DNA of 64,000 nucleotides. Source: Halobacillus aidingensis (lineage in GTDB: Bacteria > Bacillota > Bacilli > Bacillales > Halobacillaceae). Positions 8,516 through 17,962 of the stretch are shown piece after piece. Location: contig NZ_FNIZ01000005.1 in the NCBI RefSeq assembly GCF_900104185.1, forward strand, positions 62,001-126,000, in the 5' to 3' direction. The first letter of the stretch is position 1. Every line of letters starts with the position of its first letter. Below the pieces are notes generated by a model. That model worked only from the letters and a program-made list of their open reading frames with translations, had not been told where the DNA came from and ran no database searches. A program made the position numbers and the translations under genes.

Positions 8516-9865
8516 ATGGAGTTTCGTTATTTGCCCATGACAGAAACAGATAAAAAAGAAATGCTGGATGTGATCGGTGTTCAGCACTCCGATGAACTTT
8601 TCTTAGATATACCGGAAAGTATCCGTTTTAACGGTGATTTAGAAATCAAAGAACCTAAAAATGAATTTCAACTGATGAAAGAATTAACGGAACTTGCGGA
8701 AAAGAACGTCCATTTGAAATCTCATACCTCTTTTCTCGGGGCGGGTGTCTATGATCATTACATTCCTTCAATTGTAGATCATGTGATTTCAAGATCGGAA
8801 TTTTACACGGCCTATACTCCTTATCAGCCTGAAATTTCACAAGGTGAGCTACAGGCAATCTTTGAATTTCAAACGATGATTTGTGAATTGACAGGGATGG
8901 ATGTGGCGAACTCCTCGATGTATGATGGTGGAACGGCTTTAGCTGAAGCGGTCAACTTGTCTGCGGGACAAACGAAGAAAAAGAAAGTTCTCGTATCGAA
9001 AGCGATTCACCCTGAATCATTAGCTGTTATCCATTCCTATGTCAAAGGCCCGGGCGTCGAAGTGGTGGAGATTGATCACAAGGACGGTAGAACAGACCTT
9101 GAGCAATTAGAAAGAGAAATCGATGAGGACACGGCGAGTGTTGTGGTCCAGTACCCGAACTTTTTCGGTCAAATCGAACCACTGGAGCAGGTTAGAGCTA
9201 TTGTGGATACACAGAAAAAAGCGATGATGATTACATCAAGCAACCCTCTCGCATTAGGATACTTAACGCCTCCAGGTGAATTTGGAGCCGATATCGTTGT
9301 CGGAGATGCTCAAGTGTTCGGAATACCAGCACAATATGGTGGTCCGCACTGTGGATATTTTGCGACAACGAAAAAATTGATGAGAAAAGTACCGGGGAGA
9401 CTTGTAGGACAGACGGTGGATGAAGAAGGCCGCCGCGGCTTCGTGTTAACCTTGCAGGCAAGAGAACAGCATATCCGTCGTGATAAAGCCACATCAAACA
9501 TTTGTTCCAATCAAGCCTTGAATGCTCTCGCTTCATCTGTAGCGATGTCTTCGCTCGGCAAACAGGGACTGAAAAAGATGTCATGGATGAACATCCAAAA
9601 AGCAGCCTATATGAAAAAGCAACTCCAAGAAAGTGGCATAGAGGTTGTTTTTGATGGGGCATTTTTCAACGAAATTGTTGTGAAATTAGACAGAGATGTG
9701 AAAGAGTTCAACCGCATGCTCCTTGATCATGGGATCATTGGAGGGTATGACCTTGGTGAGGTCGATGAAAGACTGAAGAACTGTATGTTAGTAGCCGTAA
9801 CAGAAATCCGGACAAAAGAAGAGATTGATACGTTTGTCAAGGAAGTGGGGGATCTTCATGTCTAA
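8516..9865 (+). CDS. gcvPA: Glycine dehydrogenase (decarboxylating) subunit 1
   Basis: Encodes 449 residues, the N-terminal half of the P protein as split in Bacillales. It has the fold-type I aminotransferase core but no catalytic PLP lysine, which sits in GcvPB. It pairs with GcvPB to decarboxylate glycine and load the aminomethyl group on lipoyl-GcvH. It starts 18 nt after gcvT with AAGGGGG upstream and overlaps gcvPB by 8 nt. Confidence 0.97.
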   Translation: MEFRYLPMTETDKKEMLDVIGVQHSDELFLDIPESIRFNGDLEIKEPKNEFQLMKELTELAEKNVHLKSHTSFLGAGVYDHYIPSIVDHVISRSEFYTAYTPYQPEISQGELQAIFEFQTMICELTGMDVANSSMYDGGTALAEAVNLSAGQTKKKKVLVSKAIHPESLAVIHSYVKGPGVEVVEIDHKDGRTDLEQLEREIDEDTASVVVQYPNFFGQIEPLEQVRAIVDTQKKAMMITSSNPLALGYLTPPGEFGADIVVGDAQVFGIPAQYGGPHCGYFATTKKLMRKVPGRLVGQTVDEEGRRGFVLTLQAREQHIRRDKATSNICSNQALNALASSVAMSSLGKQGLKKMSWMNIQKAAYMKKQLQESGIEVVFDGAFFNEIVVKLDRDVKEFNRMLLDHGIIGGYDLGEVDERLKNCMLVAVTEIRTKEEIDTFVKEVGDLHV

Positions 9866-11321
9866 TCAGGACTTTCCATTGATATTTGAATTGAGCCAAG
9901 AAAGTCGTACGGGCTATAGCTTACCAGAGTTTGATGTACCGGAAACAGAGGTCGATGACATGATCGGAGAAGCCTATGTCAGAAAAAGTGAACCAGACCT
10001 GCCGGAAGTAAGTGAGCTTCAAATTATGCGCCACTACACCGCCCTTTCCAAAAGGAATCATGGCGTGGATTCAGGCTTTTACCCTCTTGGATCTTGCACA
10101 ATGAAATATAATCCGAAAATGAATGAAGATGTAGCGAGGCTGACTGGGTTCAGTCATATTCATCCTTACCAGCCGGTGGAAAGTGTCCAAGGGGCTCTAC
10201 ATTTAATGTATGATTTGCAAGAGTCTCTGGCAGCCATCACTGGAATGGATACCGTAACTTTACAGCCAGCTGCTGGTGCTCACGGGGAATGGACGGGATT
10301 AATGATGATCCGTGCTTATCATGAAGCAAGAGGAGAGACGAACCGGACGAAAGTCATTGTACCGGACTCTGCTCACGGTACGAACCCTGCCTCAGCTACA
10401 GTCGCAGGTTTTGAAGCTGTAACGGTCAAATCGGATGAGAGAGGTCTTGTAGACCTACAAGATTTGAAACGGGTGGTCGATGAGCAAACGGCAGCCTTAA
10501 TGCTCACCAACCCGAATACTCTCGGCTTGTTTGAAGAGGATATTGAAGAAATGGCAGCGATTGTGCATGAAGCTGGTGGTAAGCTTTATTATGATGGAGC
10601 GAACCTTAACGCAATTCTTGGCTATGCACGACCAGGAGATATGGGCTTTGATGTTGTTCACTTGAACCTTCATAAGACATTCACAGGTCCTCACGGAGGC
10701 GGAGGCCCGGGTTCCGGTCCTGTCGGCGTAACCGCAGAATTCGCTGAATACTTACCAGCACCGATTTTGACGAAGGAAAATGATCTGTATGTGTTTGATT
10801 ATGACCGCCCACAATCCATTGGGAGAGTGAAGCCTTACTATGGGAACTTCGGAATTAACGTCCGTGCCTATACGTACATCCGGACGATGGGACCAGAAGG
10901 CTTGAAAAAAGTGAGCGAATACGCCGTTATCAATGCGAATTACATGATGCGACGTCTTCAAGAGGAATTTAATCTTCCATTCGACCGTCATTGTAAACAC
11001 GAATTCATTTTGTCAGGAAAACGTCAGAAAAAACTTGGGGTCCGCACGTTGGATATGGCGAAGCGTCTCCTTGACTTCGGCTATCATCCGCCGACCATTT
11101 ATTTCCCGATCAATGTGGAAGAGGCACTCATGATCGAGCCGACTGAAACGGAATCAAAAGAAACGCTGGACGACTTTATTGATCGTATGATTCAAATCGC
11201 ACAAGAAGCGAAGAATGACCCTGAAATAGTCCAGGAGGCTCCTCATACAACGATTGTGAGTCGTATGGATGAAACGTTAGCAGCGCGTAAACCTGTTTTA
11301 AGATATCAAAAAGAGCAATAA
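9858..11321 (+). CDS. gcvPB: Glycine dehydrogenase (decarboxylating) subunit 2
   Basis: Encodes 487 residues. The PLP-binding lysine is K273 in [16 protein letters not shown], a motif diagnostic for the catalytic half of the P protein. It forms a heterotetramer with GcvPA. The start at 9858 lies within the end of gcvPA, with GTGGGGGA upstream, so translation is coupled. The operon ends here at a strong terminator. Confidence 0.97.
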   Translation: MSNQDFPLIFELSQESRTGYSLPEFDVPETEVDDMIGEAYVRKSEPDLPEVSELQIMRHYTALSKRNHGVDSGFYPLGSCTMKYNPKMNEDVARLTGFSHIHPYQPVESVQGALHLMYDLQESLAAITGMDTVTLQPAAGAHGEWTGLMMIRAYHEARGETNRTKVIVPDSAHGTNPASATVAGFEAVTVKSDERGLVDLQDLKRVVDEQTAALMLTNPNTLGLFEEDIEEMAAIVHEAGGKLYYDGANLNAILGYARPGDMGFDVVHLNLHKTFTGPHGGGGPGSGPVGVTAEFAEYLPAPILTKENDLYVFDYDRPQSIGRVKPYYGNFGINVRAYTYIRTMGPEGLKKVSEYAVINANYMMRRLQEEFNLPFDRHCKHEFILSGKRQKKLGVRTLDMAKRLLDFGYHPPTIYFPINVEEALMIEPTETESKETLDDFIDRMIQIAQEAKNDPEIVQEAPHTTIVSRMDETLAARKPVLRYQKEQ

Positions 11322-11323
11322 CA

Positions 11324-11362
11324 AAAACCCGGAGTCCATCTACATATGGACTCCGGGTTTTA
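11324..11362 (+). terminator. Rho-independent terminator after gcvPB
   Basis: Long near-perfect stem with arms AAACCCGGAGTCCAT and ATGGACTCCGGGTTT around a short loop, ending in TTTT. Confidence 0.93.
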
Positions 11363-11371
11363 TCTCTTAAA

Positions 11372-11945
11372 CAATATGGCAGGATTGTGCAAGAATTGAT
11401 TTCGAGACTTTTGTGGGAGTTTAGGGGCTCCGGGAAAAGGTTCGCTTTCCGTGGGCGAGTGATGATCCTCCTCGAGCTAACGCTCTGCGGGGTCTCATCT
11501 ACCACGCACTTCCCACAGGAGTCTCACCGTTTCCCTCCGCCCTTTGCCATATGAGGTTCTCGAAATCCCTCTAACAGTAACCTGCCGAGTTCGGTAATAA
11601 GTCCTGATCAATTACTCCTTAGTAGTCATTTTAACCATCGATACTATACGAATAAGGTAAGGGAACAGGGTCTGGGAAACGTCCGCATGTAAAGCGAATG
11701 GAGACATGAACGTGTGTGTTTTTGTACAAATTGATTCAAAACACCTCAAATCGTCGTTTCCCTGACCCCGTATCCATGTCAAGGGATTCAACATTCATTA
11801 TTTCAACCAGACAAGGCTTTCTTAAGGGCTACTCGGAAGGTGCTCCTTGCACTCCCGCGGAAAGCGAGTCATCCCCCGACGCCCCGAACCGGTTACACAA
11901 GAGTCTCGAAACTGAGTCTTCCACAATCGGAAGCGATAGTGGAAT
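11372..11945. repeat. Intergenic repeat, family A (two inverted arms)
   Basis: A gene-free stretch between gcvPB and yqhL. The left arm (11372-11580) starts GGCAGGATTGTG, then TTTCGAGAC, with a GC-rich body carrying GGTTCGCTTTCC and CACAGGAGTCTCACC. The right arm (11815-11945) reads in the opposite direction (GCGGAAAGCGAG) and ends TCTCGAAACTGAGTCTTCC. The reverse complement of the left arm matches the unit at about 26850-26990 over most of its length. The middle (about 11600-11815) is not repeat-like but holds an inverted pair at 11672-11685 and 11754-11767. No credible protein is encoded. Confidence 0.8.
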
Positions 11946-11949
11946 GGGA

Positions 11950-11985
11950 AGAAAAAATAAAATCCCGGTTCTTAGGGAACCGGGA
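11950..11985 (-). terminator. Terminator of yqhL (minus strand)
   Basis: On the minus strand the stem CCCGGTTC/GAACCGGG with a short loop is followed by ATTTTATTTTTT, just after the yqhL stop. Confidence 0.82.
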
Positions 11986-11991
11986 GGGTGA

Positions 11992-12372
11992 TTATTTTTT
12001 CGCTTTGATTTTACCATTCCACTTTTTGAATCCACCTTCAAGCATATTGAGGTCTTCATATCCTTGTTTGTGGAGCATCATTGCGGCACGTGCAGAACGG
12101 GCACCGCTTTGGCAGTATAGATAAACAGGTTTGTCTTTACGAATTTCAATAAGGCGGTTTTTCATTTGAGATAAAGGAATATTTCTTGCTCCCAAGATGT
12201 GGCCGCCATCAAATTCCTTCGGTTCACGAACATCAATCAACTGGGCTTTTCTGTAGCCTTCGCGGAACTTGTCTTCTGGTAATGTGGTCATGATTTTTCT
12301 TGCTTTGAAGAATCTATACAAACCGAAAGCGATAACCAATAGAATCGCTGCGATTAAGATCCATAAATCCAT
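11992..12372 (-). CDS. yqhL: Membrane-anchored rhodanese-like protein YqhL
   Basis: Encodes 126 residues: one N-terminal membrane helix (about 3-20), then a single rhodanese domain (about 30-122). The active-site loop CQSGARS starts at C87 and the DVREPKEF motif is intact, so it could carry a persulfide. Such single-domain proteins move sulfur or respond to reactive sulfur; the partner is unknown. GAGGGGG lies before the ATG at 12372. In B. subtilis yqhL precedes lipM and mntR; here nrdJ occupies the lipM position. Confidence 0.9.
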   Translation of the reverse strand: MDLWILIAAILLVIAFGLYRFFKARKIMTTLPEDKFREGYRKAQLIDVREPKEFDGGHILGARNIPLSQMKNRLIEIRKDKPVYLYCQSGARSARAAMMLHKQGYEDLNMLEGGFKKWNGKIKAKK

Positions 12373-12620
12373 CTTTCCATCCCCCTCATTTCTCTATTCC
12401 TCTATCTATTATAGGAGGGAATGAGGAGTATTTCAAAAAAATTTTTACGAAACTTGAGTGAAAGTGTTATTTTGTCGAGGATTATAGATGATAGGTGGAT
12501 GCAAATGATGAAAAAGCTGAAAGAAACAACAGAGAGCTGGTTTTTCTTTTAATCTCTGGTTCATACGTTTAATATCTCAAGATTTTTTGATTGACAAGTT
12601 TCTACATATTCGTTCAACAG

Positions 12621-12665
12621 CACAATATATGGTGACTGAAAATTACCACAACACAATATATTGAT
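12621..12665 (+). promoter_or_regulatory. Tandem NrdR boxes upstream of nrdJ
   Basis: Two copies of the NrdR operator (consensus ACACWATATATWGTGT) lie at about 12620-12635 (GCACAATATATGGTGA) and 12651-12666 (ACACAATATATTGATT). Their equivalent positions are 31 bp apart, three helical turns, the usual geometry for NrdR. The second box overlaps the probable -35 element, as expected for a repressor. The nrdR gene itself is not in the window. Confidence 0.85.
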
Positions 12666-12690
12666 TATCTTTTTGTAGATGTGGTATGTT
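12661..12690 (+). promoter_or_regulatory. Probable nrdJ promoter
   Basis: TTGATT (12661-12666) and TATGTT (12685-12690) are 18 nt apart. Overlap of the -35 hexamer with the second NrdR box supports use. A perfect TTGACA at 12591-12596 has no good -10 partner at 16-18 nt. Confidence 0.5.
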
Positions 12691-12743
12691 ACTTATATCA
12701 AATGAAAATTACTTAGTTTTTAGTTTAAAGGGAGAGATGCAAA

Positions 12744-15317
12744 ATGCAGACGACCACCTCCATAGATGTACACACGAAAATTGATGTGGAGCGCCTTAAT
12801 GCTGATATCAGGCAATTTCCACAGGTCCATGAGATAACTGAATCCATGACGATTACGCACAAAGGTGTTTCAAGACTAGTGATGCTTGATAGGTATGCGT
12901 TTAAAGATACAGAAAAGTTAACTCTTGCAGAGGGAGATTTCGTTGTTCTTACAGTTAAGGACGATCCGAAGTTTCCTGCTCGGGGATTTGGGTTTATTCA
13001 TTCCATTGATTGGCAGTCCCACCAGGCGATTGTGAGAGTGGAAGATGAATTTGTAAATGTTCTCGAACATGAAGAAGAACGAAAGACAGGATTAATCAAA
13101 CGAAATCTTGATACAATCGATAAACCTCTGGAAGTCTTTTACGAACAGATTGCACTTCGTAATGCGTCCGGGCTCTCAGAAGTAGAAACAGATCCAGAAA
13201 AGAAACAACAAAGCTTTAACGATTTTTATGAAGAATTATCAGGGTTGAATTTCATTCCAGCTGGACGTGTTTTGTACGGCGCAGGTTCACAAACCGACGT
13301 AACGTATTTTAATTGTTATGTGATGCCATACATTCAAGACTCCCGTGAAGGAATATCGGATCACCGTAAGCAAGTGATGGAGATCATGTCCCGTGGAGGT
13401 GGAGTTGGAACAAACGGCTCGACGCTACGTCCTCGGAACACGCTGGCTAGAGGAGTGAATGGTAAATCTTCAGGTTCGGTTTCCTGGCTCGATGATATTG
13501 CGAAGCTTACACACCTTGTGGAACAAGGCGGTTCAAGACGCGGGGCGCAAATGATCATGTTAGCTGACTGGCATCCCGACATCCTGGAGTTTATTATTTC
13601 TAAGATGCAAAATACAAGAATTCTCCGTTTCCTCATTGAGAATACCGAGGATGAGTCGATCAAGCAGTTGGCTAAAGATAAATTGAAGTTTACGCCTCTC
13701 ACGGAAACAGAGAAAGACTTGTACCAGAGTGTGGTCAATTATAAGCACATTCAAGGACAAGGAGGATTTACGGACCAGAGCATTCAAGAAGCTGAAGAGA
13801 AGCTTCATTTGGGTGGAAATTATACTGTTCATAATTCTGAATTCCTGACAGGAGCCAACATCTCTGTTTGTATCACCAATGAGTTCATGGAAGCAGTGGA
13901 AAATGACGCGGATTATGACCTTCGCTTCCCGGATGTTGAAAATTATACAGCGGAAGAAATGGAAATCTATAATGAAGAATGGCATCAAAGTGGTGATGTT
14001 CGTGAATGGGAAGCGCGCGGATTCGGTGTGCGCACGTATCGTAAAGTAAAAGCGAGCGAACTATGGAACCTCATCAATATTTGCGCTACGTATTCGGCTG
14101 AGCCGGGTATATTCTTTATTGATAATGCCAATGAGAAGACAAATGCAACTGCATATGGACAGAAGGTAGTCGCTACGAATCCTTGCGGGGAACAGCCGCT
14201 TGCCCCTTATTCTGTTTGTAATCTGGCAGCGGTCAACCTGGCAAATGTTGCAGATAAAGAGCGTAAGCAGGTCGACTTTGAAAAGCTTAAGAAAACGGTT
14301 CGTCGTGGTGTCCGAATGCAGGATAATGTAATTGATGCAACCCCTTATTTCCTGGAAGAAAATAAAGTACAGGCCTTGGGAGAACGAAGAATTGGACTTG
14401 GTGTTATGGGGCTGCATGACTTGTTGATTTATTGTGAAACCACTTATGGATCAGAAGAAGGAAATCAACTGGTCGATGAAATCTTTGAAGCCATCGCGAC
14501 CACGGCCTATCGTGAATCCATTGAACTTGCGAAAGAAAAAGGAAGCTTTCCGTTCTTAACAGGAAAAACGGATGCAGAGACGAAAGAGCTGCGCGAACGT
14601 TTTATTCAAACCGGTTATATGAAGGAAATGCCAGAAGATATACGCCAAGATGTGCTTGCGTATGGAATTAGAAACTCCCATCTCTTAACCGTTGCACCTA
14701 CAGGAAGTACAGGCACAATGGTTGGCGTAAGTACAGGACTAGAGCCTTACTTTTCATTCTCCTATTACCGAAGCGGTCGGTTGGGTAAATTTATCGAGGT
14801 GAAAGCAGATATTCTTCAGGAATATTTGGATGCTCATCCGGAACAAGATCCAAATGAGCTCCCAGATTGGTTCATCACTGCAATGACAATGAGTCCGGAA
14901 GCCCATGCGGATACACAATGCATCATACAGCGCTGGGTGGATAGCAGTATATCTAAGACTGTCAACGCTCCGAAAGGGTACACAGTCGAAGAAGTGGAAA
15001 GAGTATACCAACGACTATATCGTGGAGGTGCCAAAGGTGGTACGGTGTATGTCGATGGAAGTAGAGATAGTCAAGTATTATCTTTGAAAGCAGAAGAAAA
15101 TGACTTCGAGGGAGAACAGACGGAACTGTTCGAAGATGAAGACAAAAAACCACACGTTGTTCTTATGGATACTGTTCATGAACTCGACAAGACTAATGTG
15201 ACGATCGGATCTGAAGTAGGAGATACGTGTCCAGTTTGTCGCCAGGGAACGGTTGAAGATATTGGTGGTTGTAATACTTGTACGAATTGTAACGCCCAAC
15301 TGAAGTGTGGGTTGTAA
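12744..15317 (+). CDS. nrdJ: Class II (adenosylcobalamin-dependent) ribonucleotide reductase
   Basis: Encodes 857 residues. The catalytic barrel has the redox Cys C191 (YFNCYVMP) and the NPCGEQ motif with the thiyl-radical Cys at 481. The C-terminus is Cys-rich (CPVCRQ, CNTCTNCN, KCGL), matching the redox and zinc-ribbon tail of class II enzymes. It reduces ribonucleotides to deoxyribonucleotides using coenzyme B12 and needs no oxygen and no small subunit. AAGGGAGAG precedes the ATG. The gene stands alone, with NrdR boxes upstream and a strong terminator downstream. I saw no cobalamin riboswitch. B. subtilis has no counterpart at this locus. Confidence 0.95.
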   Translation: MQTTTSIDVHTKIDVERLNADIRQFPQVHEITESMTITHKGVSRLVMLDRYAFKDTEKLTLAEGDFVVLTVKDDPKFPARGFGFIHSIDWQSHQAIVRVEDEFVNVLEHEEERKTGLIKRNLDTIDKPLEVFYEQIALRNASGLSEVETDPEKKQQSFNDFYEELSGLNFIPAGRVLYGAGSQTDVTYFNCYVMPYIQDSREGISDHRKQVMEIMSRGGGVGTNGSTLRPRNTLARGVNGKSSGSVSWLDDIAKLTHLVEQGGSRRGAQMIMLADWHPDILEFIISKMQNTRILRFLIENTEDESIKQLAKDKLKFTPLTETEKDLYQSVVNYKHIQGQGGFTDQSIQEAEEKLHLGGNYTVHNSEFLTGANISVCITNEFMEAVENDADYDLRFPDVENYTAEEMEIYNEEWHQSGDVREWEARGFGVRTYRKVKASELWNLINICATYSAEPGIFFIDNANEKTNATAYGQKVVATNPCGEQPLAPYSVCNLAAVNLANVADKERKQVDFEKLKKTVRRGVRMQDNVIDATPYFLEENKVQALGERRIGLGVMGLHDLLIYCETTYGSEEGNQLVDEIFEAIATTAYRESIELAKEKGSFPFLTGKTDAETKELRERFIQTGYMKEMPEDIRQDVLAYGIRNSHLLTVAPTGSTGTMVGVSTGLEPYFSFSYYRSGRLGKFIEVKADILQEYLDAHPEQDPNELPDWFITAMTMSPEAHADTQCIIQRWVDSSISKTVNAPKGYTVEEVERVYQRLYRGGAKGGTVYVDGSRDSQVLSLKAEENDFEGEQTELFEDEDKKPHVVLMDTVHELDKTNVTIGSEVGDTCPVCRQGTVEDIGGCNTCTNCNAQLKCGL

Positions 15318-15323
15318 AGAAAA

Positions 15324-15358
15324 CAACCGGCCGTTTTTAACGGCCGGTTAATTTTTTT
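15324..15358 (+). terminator. Rho-independent terminator after nrdJ
   Basis: Perfect stem AACCGGCCGTT/AACGGCCGGTT with a minimal T loop, followed by seven T. Confidence 0.93.
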
Positions 15359-15445
15359 CCATATGCTTCATCAACTCTTGCTCTATCCATAAGTTTGTTC
15401 GGGTTCGGAAAATGGAGACAAAAAACACATGAGCACAGGCCTTGC

Positions 15446-15474
15446 TTGTCACCGTTAGGAATCTGGTGTATCAT
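15446..15474 (+). promoter_or_regulatory. Probable sigma-A promoter of mntR
   Basis: TTGTCA (15446-15451), a 17-nt spacer, and TATCAT (15469-15474), about 85 nt before the mntR start. The surrounding gap 15359-15557 shows nothing else. Confidence 0.55.
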
Positions 15475-15557
15475 TTTGATGTGGAAACATATGCTATAAA
15501 AACCGTCCTTCATACAGTTCAGGGCGTGTACATAAGACAGGGTATTGGGGGTTCAAC

Positions 15558-15989
15558 ATGCCGACACCTAGCATGGAAGATTATATTGAACAAATATATA
15601 TTTTGATTGAAGATAAAGGATATGCACGAGTTTCTGATATTGCTGAAAATCTACAGGTGCATCCATCATCCGTTACGAAGATGGTTCAAAAACTTGATCG
15701 AGACCAATACTTGAACTATGAAAAATACCGAGGATTGATTTTAACACCAAAAGGAAAAAAAGTCGGAAAGCGTCTCGTTTACCGTCACGAGTTACTGGAG
15801 CAGTTTTTAGAGATTATCGGGGTCGACCAGGAGAACATTTACGAGGACGTTGAAGGAATTGAACACCACATGAGTTGGAATTCCATCGACCGCATCGGTG
15901 ATCTCGTTCAATATTTTGATGAGAAACCAGACCGTGTAGATTCGTTAAGAGAAGTACAAAAAAAGAATGAAGAACAGAATGATGAGTAG
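15558..15989 (+). CDS. mntR: Manganese-responsive repressor MntR (DtxR family)
   Basis: Encodes 143 residues, close to the B. subtilis length. All six metal ligands known for MntR are present at the same numbers: D8, E11, H77, E99, E102 and H103. An N-terminal winged helix-turn-helix (about 20-60) is followed by the dimerisation domain. It binds manganese and represses manganese uptake genes. GGGGG precedes the ATG. Monocistronic, with a promoter and terminator of its own. Confidence 0.96.
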   Translation: MPTPSMEDYIEQIYILIEDKGYARVSDIAENLQVHPSSVTKMVQKLDRDQYLNYEKYRGLILTPKGKKVGKRLVYRHELLEQFLEIIGVDQENIYEDVEGIEHHMSWNSIDRIGDLVQYFDEKPDRVDSLREVQKKNEEQNDE

Positions 15990-16020
15990 AAAAAACGCAT
16001 GGAATTCCATGCGTTTTTTT
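15990..16020 (+). terminator. Rho-independent terminator after mntR
   Basis: Self-complementary stem AACGCATGGAATTCCATGCGTT followed by T7. Confidence 0.9.
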
Positions 16021-16094
16021 GCTGATGAACTTCTTTACCCATAGGATAGGTCAGTCATCTTTTAGGATTAATTGCGAAATGTTTATGGTTCTTG

Positions 16095-16172
16095 AGGTAC
16101 GTGTAGCGGGGATCGCTTGCTTTTCGGCAACCATTCCCCACTCGAAAGCCTCGAAACTGAAAAGGAGCTACT
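16095..16172. repeat. Degenerate fragment of the family A repeat
   Basis: GCGGGGATCGCTTGC, CCATTCCCCACTCG and CTCGAAACTGAAAAGG resemble the body and end of family A, without a clear second end. Lies in the mntR-yqhO gap. Confidence 0.5.
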
Positions 16173-16237
16173 AAGTGTCAGAGAAAGACAGGGTTTAACA
16201 GCATAAATATCCTTCCATTTGGATTCGTTTGCTTTCG

Positions 16238-16266
16238 TTCTAATTTGCCAAACCCGGGTTTATAAT
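16238..16266 (+). promoter_or_regulatory. Probable promoter of yqhO
   Basis: Consensus TATAAT at 16261-16266 with a weak TTCTAA 17 nt upstream. About 24 nt separate it from the yqhO start. Confidence 0.5.
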
Positions 16267-16289
16267 GTAGTAAAGTGGGGTGAAGCAGG

Positions 16290-17177
16290 ATGAAAGTGGA
16301 CGGAGTTTTTTCCGGCGGCGGTGTGAAAGCCCTTGCTTTCATTGGTGCTCTTGAAGAACTAGAAGAGCAAGGTTACACATTCAAACGAATGGCTGGAACA
16401 TCCGCTGGTGCCATTTTAGCGAGTTTGACAGCGGCCGGCTACACAGCTAAAGAACTGAAGGAAAGACTCAATAATCTTTCGTTTCTTAGCTTAGTAGACG
16501 TTCCATTGACGGATCGCCTATTTCCATTTATGAAATGGCTTCTTTTGTATTACCGAATGGGGCTGTATAAAGGGAATCAGTTGGAAAATGTGCTGGAGGA
16601 GTGGCTTAATGAAAAAGGTGTTCGAACTTTTGCGGACTTACCGCCTGGGTCATTAAAGGTGATCTGTTCTGATTTGACGCTAGGTCGAATTGTCGTCATC
16701 CCTGATGATCTAAAGAAAGTTTACGGCATTGATCCAGCTACTTTCTCTGTAGCAAAAGCAGTAAGGATGAGCTCAGGACTCCCGTACTTTTTCATTCCAG
16801 TAAAAATCCATGGGAAACGCGGAAGGTCTATTATTGTAGATGGTGGCGTATTGAGCAATTTCCCTCTGTGGATTTGGGAAAAGCAGGACGGATGCCGTAC
16901 CAGGCCTGTAATTGGAATGAAGTTAAGTGATGAACCAGATAAACTACCTGAACAGAAGATCAAAAATGCGATTCAAATGTTCCACGCACTTTTTAAAACG
17001 ATGCAGCAAGCTCATGATGCAAGGTACATTTCCAAGGCTTTGAGTAAGGATATAATCTTCATTCCGGTCAGTGGAGTGGAAACGACGGATTTTGATATGA
17101 GTAAAGAAGAAAAAGAGACTTTGATGGAATTAGGTCGTGAACATGCAAGCAAATTTTTACGAAGGTGGAGCAGATGA
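16290..17177 (+). CDS. yqhO: Patatin-like phospholipase YqhO
   Basis: Encodes 295 residues of the patatin family. The oxyanion glycines GGGVKA (9-14), the nucleophile elbow GTSAG with Ser38, and the Asp of DGG (D184) form a complete Ser-Asp dyad. It is expected to hydrolyse membrane or storage lipid acyl esters; the substrate is unknown. No signal peptide, so cytoplasmic or peripheral. The start has GTGGGGTG upstream. Confidence 0.9.
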   Translation: MKVDGVFSGGGVKALAFIGALEELEEQGYTFKRMAGTSAGAILASLTAAGYTAKELKERLNNLSFLSLVDVPLTDRLFPFMKWLLLYYRMGLYKGNQLENVLEEWLNEKGVRTFADLPPGSLKVICSDLTLGRIVVIPDDLKKVYGIDPATFSVAKAVRMSSGLPYFFIPVKIHGKRGRSIIVDGGVLSNFPLWIWEKQDGCRTRPVIGMKLSDEPDKLPEQKIKNAIQMFHALFKTMQQAHDARYISKALSKDIIFIPVSGVETTDFDMSKEEKETLMELGREHASKFLRRWSR

Positions 17178-17194
17178 TACGAAAATATGAAATA

Positions 17195-17231
17195 AAAAAA
17201 TCGAGCCATTAAAAGGTGGCTCGATTTTTTC
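17195..17231. terminator. Bidirectional terminator between yqhO and yqhP
   Basis: Symmetric hairpin AAATCGAGCCA/TGGCTCGATTT flanked by A-run and T-run. It can end yqhO on the plus strand and overlaps the last codons of yqhP on the minus strand. Confidence 0.85.
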
Positions 17232-17616
17232 CTTTGCTCTTATTTCCTTCAATAACACGAAGCTGTGGCGCATTCGAACGTTTTCGGTTTTTTCTACCTA
17301 ACGAAGAGGCCTTGGTCTGTGCTTTGGCTACAGGACTTTTTTTAATTGCAGGAGTTGGTTGCTTGTATTTCTGTTTGGATTGCTTCACCGCTTGCTTGTA
17401 TTTTTTCATTTCATTTCGGTTTCCACCTGCTGCTCCTCCAAAACCGCGTTTGCGGAGGAAGAAGAAGTAGATGGCTCCATAAATGAGAGCGGCGATTCCG
17501 ATCATCATGACGATCGAAGTGAGAAAGCCAGTCGTGTTCGTAAACAGCTGAATGCCAACAAAGAAGATGGCTAAACCGATCAATGTGTAAATGATAGGAG
17601 TCATCCAATTACGCAT
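17209..17616 (-). CDS. yqhP: YqhP, SA1362-type membrane protein
   Basis: Encodes 135 residues: two membrane helices (about 8-27 and 32-52), then a very basic, Lys/Gln-rich, low-complexity cytoplasmic tail. Matches the YqhP (SA1362) family of unknown function by topology and place between yqhO and yqhR. GGGAGG precedes the ATG at 17616. yqhQ, next in B. subtilis, is absent here. Confidence 0.82.
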   Translation of the reverse strand: MRNWMTPIIYTLIGLAIFFVGIQLFTNTTGFLTSIVMMIGIAALIYGAIYFFFLRKRGFGGAAGGNRNEMKKYKQAVKQSKQKYKQPTPAIKKSPVAKAQTKASSLGRKNRKRSNAPQLRVIEGNKSKGKNRATF

Positions 17617-17962
17617 GATATTTTCCTCCCTTCTAGTAGTGGTCGACTATGAATATCTGGTTATTGAACTATACCCTTATTTCAACACTATTCATCATCA
17701 GATGCGGTGGATTGTAGGCTGTTATGTGCTATTTAAGATTGTTTCCTTTATAGAATAAAATATGCAGGCCCATCATTATTTTTGAATGGTGAAAGAGTAC
17801 GTTTTAGTAAACTCTTTCCTTCAAAAGGGCTTTTTAAACAATAGAATAATAAAATTGGTTGGACTTTTATTTTACCTCAAATCTTTATGAATCACTAGCC
17901 CAACAATTGAAAAGAGCATGAAAAAATTGGGGTTGGTTAAAATGAGAATAGAGGTGATGAAG

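Noticed and set aside
12373-12743. Cobalamin riboswitch before nrdJ
   Set aside because: No B12-box-like motif or large structured leader was found; NrdR boxes explain the regulation better.
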